Shown: positions 58,711-64,000 of the stretch, piece after piece | Layout: every line of letters begins with the position of its first letter | Numbering within the stretch: the stretch's first letter is position 1 | NCBI GenBank assembly: GCA_905250025.1 | Contig: CAJNOJ010000102.1 | Span: 278,700-342,699 of the forward strand | Source: Adineta ricciae | Taxonomy: Eukaryota > Rotifera > Eurotatoria > Adinetida > Adinetidae | Reading direction: 5' to 3' | Length of the DNA: 64,000 nt | The notes under the pieces: model-generated | What the model saw: only the letters and a program-made list of their open reading frames with translations | What the model was told of the DNA's origin: nothing | The model's database searches: none | Position numbers and translations under genes: made by a program

Positions 58711-60056
58711 GACAGTCAGTGCAAGACAAATATATTTTATCAAATGTACTACCGTTGCATTACAATGGTGGACTTTTTTTTTCTTTCTTTCTTTCCTTTC
58801 CTTCTTTCCCTTTTCCCTGTTCTCACGTTTTAAGTACTCTATGACGTTGTTCGGTATAATGGCGACGTTAATAAAAGCGCAATCGTCAGATCAACGATGA
58901 TCGCATCTTTTTGTTTCTAAAAATAAAAGGAAAGTATTTACGCAAAAACGAAATTTGTGCATTTATTTGTGTCATTGACTGTCTTTATAGAAAAAGACAA
59001 GATCGAATTCGTGACATGCATATCTAATGATCGTTGAAGAAAAGAATAGTTTTAATTATTGTTCATTCAAACGAATATTTTTTTTTTGCCATGAATATTA
59101 ATCATTTCTTGTATTATAGTGATCTACAGTCTCCTTTAAGGAAAACATTTATTAGTAACGATAATAAACATGAAAAGGTTTTTCCCATGAAAATCATCTT
59201 CAATATAATCGTTGTCGGAAGTCGAATATTACGTCTCTATTAGCATTATTAGTTTATCTCGATAAAATTTATCTGGAAAACTATCTGTTGATCTCAATCA
59301 TGCAGAAATCAATTAATCAATTAGAACCATTGTTGATTTTTCCTGGTACCGAAAACCAACCTATGCAAGTCAGAATTCGCAACTGTTGCTCTTTGAAATC
59401 GAATGTCTCGTTTTGACTTTCGTTTAAATCAATTATTTGTATAAGAACAAAACAAGATGTAATTATATTTTTGCTCGATGTAAATGTCGACAAATAAACA
59501 TAAGATCGATGTAGAAAAAAAGATTAATGGTCGTCAATAAATGTCATTTAAGATGTTTTTCCTATTGATATACATACCAGTTGGTATGAAAAAAAAGCAG
59601 ATAGCACAAGAGTGAAATTGTATGTCAATGCAATGACCTTGAGAATGTTATTATAAAGATATATGTGGCTCTGTACAAAAGAAAATGTCCCAGAAAAAAA
59701 ACGAACGTTAACAATATCTAGCGTCTCTTGCATCAGTTTAATTGCGTTGTATATAGATCACACACGTTCTACGAGTAATTGAATCTGAATTGTCGCTTTT
59801 CTTAGCCACCAGCCTTCGTCAGCATCGATCACTCGAGCGAGAGCAACTTGTTTTTCTATAGATCATCATTTTATTCAAGAGGAACGAACCAAAAAAGAAG
59901 AGAACAATCAATGATATTGGAACGACGACGAACTTTTTCCCTTTTCATGATTAGACGGACAGAATTACTATTAATACACAAAGAAAACTAAGATGCAACT
60001 CGACAACTGCAATTAATGATCTCTTCACATTGAAATACATATTAAGAAAATAGAAA
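58711..60056. other. intergenic between divergent GCLC and aminergic receptor genes
   Basis: This should contain both promoters and the receptor 5' UTR. A pyrimidine-rich tract (TTTC/CTTTC) lies at about 58775-58815, just before the GCLC start. No exon or RNA gene is seen. Confidence 0.5.
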
Positions 60057-61388
60057 ATGATTCTACCAGCAATATGGTTATTAATTTTCATATGCTTTTT
60101 AACTTTATTGGGCAATCTTCTAGTTATTTTGGCTGTCTATCGTGAAACAACGTTACATTCAGCAACGTATTACTATATCGTTTCATTGGCTGTCGCTGAT
60201 CTTTGCGTGGGAATGATCGTTATTCCATTAGCGATTTGTTTTGAGTTAACTACACCATCTTCTTTTCGCTTCTTATGCCACCTATGGCATATATCCGACG
60301 TTGGCGCGTCAACCGCATCAATTCTTGCTCTCTGTGTTATTGCACTCGATCGATACATAGCAATCACGTCACCGATTCGATATCCACGATCCTTCATAGC
60401 TCGGCATTCGTCAATTGTTATTGCAGGTATATGGTTTTGCTCAGCAATCATCGCTGGTCCAACTGTAATGGTTCTTGGAGGAAAAGATACTTCTATAGGT
60501 AATTGATTATTTGAACATCTGGACGAATCAAAGGAATTTGTCTTTTTAGTGTCAAATAAAACTGCGATGAATGAAACAATATCTGAACGATGTGAATTTC
60601 CTTCTGATCCCGTGTTTATTTTGGTTTCGTCTTCCGTCTCTTTTTATATTCCATTATTGATCATGGTGTTTGTTTACGGACGAATTTTGATTTTTGCTCG
60701 TCGACAAATGATCGCATTTCGACAAGGTTATAAACAAACAACAAGCGGTGAAACATATCAATTATCGCCCATCTTACCTCGATTTTGTTTCCGGTCTGCG
60801 AAAAGTCGAAATATTTCAGCAGCAACGACGCTCGAAAACATCAATGCAATAACGAATACACCAGAGAAAATAACTTTACGAATACATCGAGGAAAATACT
60901 CTCGATCACCATCTCTTCCTCGTGTTACACCGACGGTGCGTCCTGCACTCGAACCTGTTTCATTCCCTGTGCTATTTGTTCATCATTTACGTAAACTTCG
61001 TCGTACACAAACCTGGTCACGATTTTCGCGTGAACACAAAGCAACAAAAGTACTTGGTGTTGTCATGGGTGTATTTATAGCATGCTGGTTGCCATTTTTC
61101 GTTTTTCTCGTGCTCACCGGTGTATTTCGTTTAAATTTTGAAAAATCCAAAGAACAACTTTTTCGTCTTTTTACTTGGCTCGGCTACACTAATTCAGCTG
61201 TATGTGTTAATCGTTTGCTTTTGTTGACGTGCTTCTCATCTCGTCTATTTATTTAGCTGAATTTTCTTCTCTATGCATTGACATCAAGAGAATTTCGTTT
61301 GGCATTTATGAAACTTCTCTGTCCTCGTCGTTATGTTCAACGTTCACTGAAACGATACGCCCATAAACAACAACCTCAACAGATTTAG
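60057..61388 (+). CDS. biogenic-amine-type GPCR
   Basis: Exons 60057-60498, 60550-61199 and 61257-61388 join to 407 residues. TM1 has LLGNLLVILAVY. TM2 has SLAVADLCVGMIVIPLA. TM3 has CHLWHISDVGASTASILALC, placing an Asp at 3.32, the amine-binding residue, then DRYIAI. TM4 has IWFCSAIIAGP. After a long third loop with basic residues, TM6 has ACWLPFFVFLVL, the aminergic CWLPFF motif. TM7 reads WLGYTNSALNFLLYAL: the NPxxY proline is replaced by Phe. The family is dopamine, serotonin, octopamine or related; the exact ligand cannot be told. The last intron is 57 nt and removes a stop that would otherwise truncate TM7. Confidence 0.9.
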
Positions 61389-63300
61389 ATACATCCTGCA
61401 CAAAAACACAATCAGTTTGCACACTGACAAAATGTTTATTTGATTACTCATTTCTGTCGTATGATTCTTCCATTCATGACGTTTATCAAAAAATTTCATC
61501 TGATTGATGAATCAATAATTTGTTATACGAAGATAGTCGTAAAGAAGAAAAACAATTATAGGATTATTTTCGCATTTGAAAAAAAAGCAAATATCCAAAA
61601 AAAAAGAACAAGTCACCAATAGATAGAAACCAATTTCATCCTCTCTGTTCATGATTATCGTTTTATTTAGATAAATCGAATGTATTGAAGATCAGCGGTA
61701 TTTTCTTTAACAATTTTAGATCGTTGAATATCTTATCTTATTCTTGAGATATCACAAAATTCCATGATTTTATTTCTAAAAAAGCATAAAGTACATCTCA
61801 ATATTATCAAAATCATCGCTACTAAAATCAAAGGTAACTGCTGTAATGAACCTAAGATCTTAGTTCGCTCCGTGAAATATCTGAGAGAATTTATTAAGTT
61901 TATTGAAGAACCGAGGATGTTTTCATATAATTCTAATTAATCTTCAAATTATATAGTAAACGTTGTTTTGCTGACTAAAACTAACAGTTATCACAATTGT
62001 GCAGACATGCAATAGATTCAGATGATCACATAAGAATAAATCTGATTATCTGACAAAAAAAGGCGTGCATAGAAATATAAAAAACTATGGAGAGCACATT
62101 TTAATAAGTCTAATGTCGGACGACCTTGATCTAAATGCGATCATTTGTTCCTGTTAGCGATTTTGCCATTCGAAAGCTTCAGATTTTAGAATAAGTGTGC
62201 TAGATTTCCTTGTAGAATATCTTTCACTTTTAATGATACCACTGAATGACAACTTAGGTTACAATCCTCTAGAGAGATAAAAATTATCTCAGCTTATTTC
62301 TTCTTCAGGGTTTATCACAGTTGCTCCTTTCACTGTAATTTGCTCTCAAAGTCAAACCCTCACAACTAACATAACGCCCACATTATACAAGAAAAATGGG
62401 CCCCAACCCATGATTAAGTATTAATACAACCAAAGGTAATAACAGAGTGATGATTGACATGAAGATGTTTATTATAGGCTACGAAAACAGGCTTGTTTCA
62501 TATTCATTTTATTCATCAATTTAGATTCTACAGAGATTCTAAAACTGTTGATTCTGTATTACGGCATTCATATACATCCTAATAGTAAATAGTGATCTTG
62601 ATATGCATCAAAAGGTAGAAATAAAATTGAACTCGATGAGTAACAAGTCGCCTCTTTCGAACTATCCAATCTGACTTATGTCCTGCAGTAAACAAAACAA
62701 AAAGAGTTCGTCGCGACGTGGCGACATCTATCAGAAGACAAAGAATAAAAGGAGGACAAGGCACACCGTGATGTATCAACATGGCTGAATTTATTTAGTT
62801 AATTGATTAAAAAAAACGCGTCCTTAATGATACTTTACGAAGAGATCAATTCGCGTCATTCGCCTGTTTATCTTCAATTATTGATTGTAATGAAATGATC
62901 AAAATGCATCAGTTATTAATCATCGCTTCCTCGGACATCATGATCTATGACTGAAACAAATGGTGAAATATTTCCAACTTGTTGTTTATTTACTTTCGTC
63001 GTCATTGACATGAATCCTACTTCAGTTTTCCTTTCACCGAAAGTATTCGGTGGAGGAATATGATTATTTATTTGTTGATAAAATTCGAGATAAAGAAGTG
63101 AAATGAAAAAAGATGTCTATTATTTACCGTTTCAAGGTTTCTCTTGCACAACGTGAACTTCCAGCTTTAATCAATGATGATCGAAAATGTCAAAACGAAA
63201 TGAATGATTTCAAAATTAAAAGCAATTATTTGAAACTTTTCTTTTTCTAGATTCTACTCAACTAATGAAATTCATGACGGGTAATCAACATAATTCCTGT
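61389..63300. other. intergenic
   Basis: This is AT-rich sequence of about 1.9 kb. I looked on both strands for exons, tRNAs and repeats and see nothing I can support. A short frame at 63113-63250 (MSIIYRFKVSLAQREL) could be a chance frame or an upstream exon of the last gene. Confidence 0.45.
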
Positions 63301-63617
63301 TTTTGATTTTCATGAAGAAATTTTTTTTTAATTTTTTTTTGGGACTTTTTTTTCCTCTATTTTTAGATTTTTGTCTCCTCTTTTATTCTATCGAAACTTT
63401 CGCTGTGACTAAGCGAGTCTTCAAAGCCGCTCCTAATTATGTGAGTTAGAAAATAGAGAAATGATATGAGAGAACGAGAATGTTATTCTAATTTTTTCTC
63501 CGAAATCGCGTTGAATTTTTTTTTGTAATCGAATCAAACTCTCATTCATTTTTTTACTTGAAAACTTCCAGCACAATTGAAATTCGAAGTAAAATATGTT
63601 CTTTTTTCTAATTAAAG

Positions 63618-64000
63618 GGATAACGGTGGAACTAAACCTCAACAACAACCTCAACAGCAACAGCAACAGCAGCAAGCAAGCGGTTCAAATGAATATGCTG
63701 GAGGAGAATATTCATCGCAACAAAATAACGATCAAAGAAATGAGTCATCTTACCCTCAACATCAAATTTCAACAACTGTTACAACTAATCGACCATCAAT
63801 GAATAGTTACGGAGGTGGACAAGCGATAAGTTCAAATGGAGGTAACTCAAACCAAACAGGAAGTAATACGCTTAAATTAAAACAACCGAGAAATTACGGA
63901 ACTAATCGATACGATCCATTGGGTGCTCAATCAGCTAATTACCAAGCGAGAACTGCTTCTCAACTTCAAGGTCAATGGAATAATGGCGTAGCTGTTGCCG
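63618..64000 (+). CDS. Gln/Asn/Gly-rich protein, cut by window end
   Basis: An exon opens after AATTAAAG near 63617 and stays open to the window end. It begins DNGGTKPQQQPQQQQ and continues with GGEYSSQQNNDQRNESSYPQ, NSYGGGQAISSNGG and PRNYGTNRYDPLGAQSANYQ. Composition is prion-like or that of a secreted structural protein. A candidate first exon at 63312-63439 encodes a strongly hydrophobic start (MKKFFFNFFLGLFF) and a good donor (TAT|GTGAGTT). Its phase does not match my chosen acceptor, so the first exon is not settled. I recognise no family. Confidence 0.5.

Noticed and set aside
61200-61255. Alternative end of the aminergic receptor (VCVNRLLLLTC...)
   Set aside because: This is intron sequence; splicing at GCT|GTATGT and TTTAG|CTG restores the expected helix 7 and tail.
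1-64000. Bacterial features: CRISPR arrays, operons, Shine-Dalgarno sites, prophage, riboswitches
   Set aside because: I looked for regularly spaced repeats and co-directional intronless clusters and saw none; the window is eukaryotic nuclear DNA with spliceosomal introns.
1-64000. Intact retrotransposon or DNA transposon (reverse transcriptase, integrase, transposase)
   Set aside because: No frame shows RT YxDD, integrase or transposase motifs; only short repeat remnants are present.

Overview
The window looks like nuclear DNA from a small-genome invertebrate, most probably a bdelloid rotifer (Adineta-like). The DNA is AT-rich and gene-dense. Genes are split by very short introns, typically 50-65 nt with GTAAGT/GTATGT donors. 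The proteins are animal types: NBAS, TSG101, OATP, soluble guanylate cyclase, Argonaute, aminergic GPCR. There is also a decayed member of the F-box/leucine-rich-repeat family that is very large in bdelloids. The species assignment is inference; no database search was possible.

Layout, left to right. 1-7085: a long NBAS gene (+), cut by the left edge. 7.1-14.3 kb: a one-exon GPCR, two decayed copies of an internal NBAS segment, a possible small minus-strand gene, and a frameshifted F-box/LRR pseudogene. 14.3-19.0 kb: Kish-B (TMEM167B), CFAP90, a TM2-domain protein and a type I membrane protein. 19.3-22.5 kb (-): an unidentified acidic protein, TSG101 copy 1 and a one-pass membrane protein. 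23.4-28.4 kb: an OATP transporter (-) whose third intron holds a complete SUMF2-like gene on the other strand, with a decayed OATP fragment downstream. 29.3-32.4 kb: an ABCH-family half transporter (-). 33.4-36.8 kb: a TRMT10C-like methyltransferase (+) followed by its broken copy. 37.2-40.8 kb: an Argonaute (-) with a complete DEDH tetrad. 42.5-46.5 kb: soluble guanylate cyclase beta (-) and a small low-complexity protein, interrupted by two single-N joins flanked by duplicated sequence. 47.6-50 kb: MPDU1, a small membrane protein and tRNA-Ala. 50.0-55.5 kb (-): TSG101 copy 2, a neuronal calcium sensor and a tandem pair of small acidic proteins. 56.2-58.7 kb: glutamate-cysteine ligase (-). 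60.0-61.4 kb: an aminergic GPCR (+). The right edge cuts a Gln/Asn-rich gene.

There is no operon logic, and the genes are mostly ordinary housekeeping, trafficking and signalling genes. The unusual signal is structural. Several genes sit within about 1-5 kb of a partial, decaying copy of themselves. The two TSG101 genes share one ~295-nt tract at about 98% identity, introns included, while the rest of the genes is well diverged. One gene is nested in another's intron. Single-N joins mark places where overlapping contigs, possibly different haplotypes, were left unmerged. I found no clear new multi-gene system.
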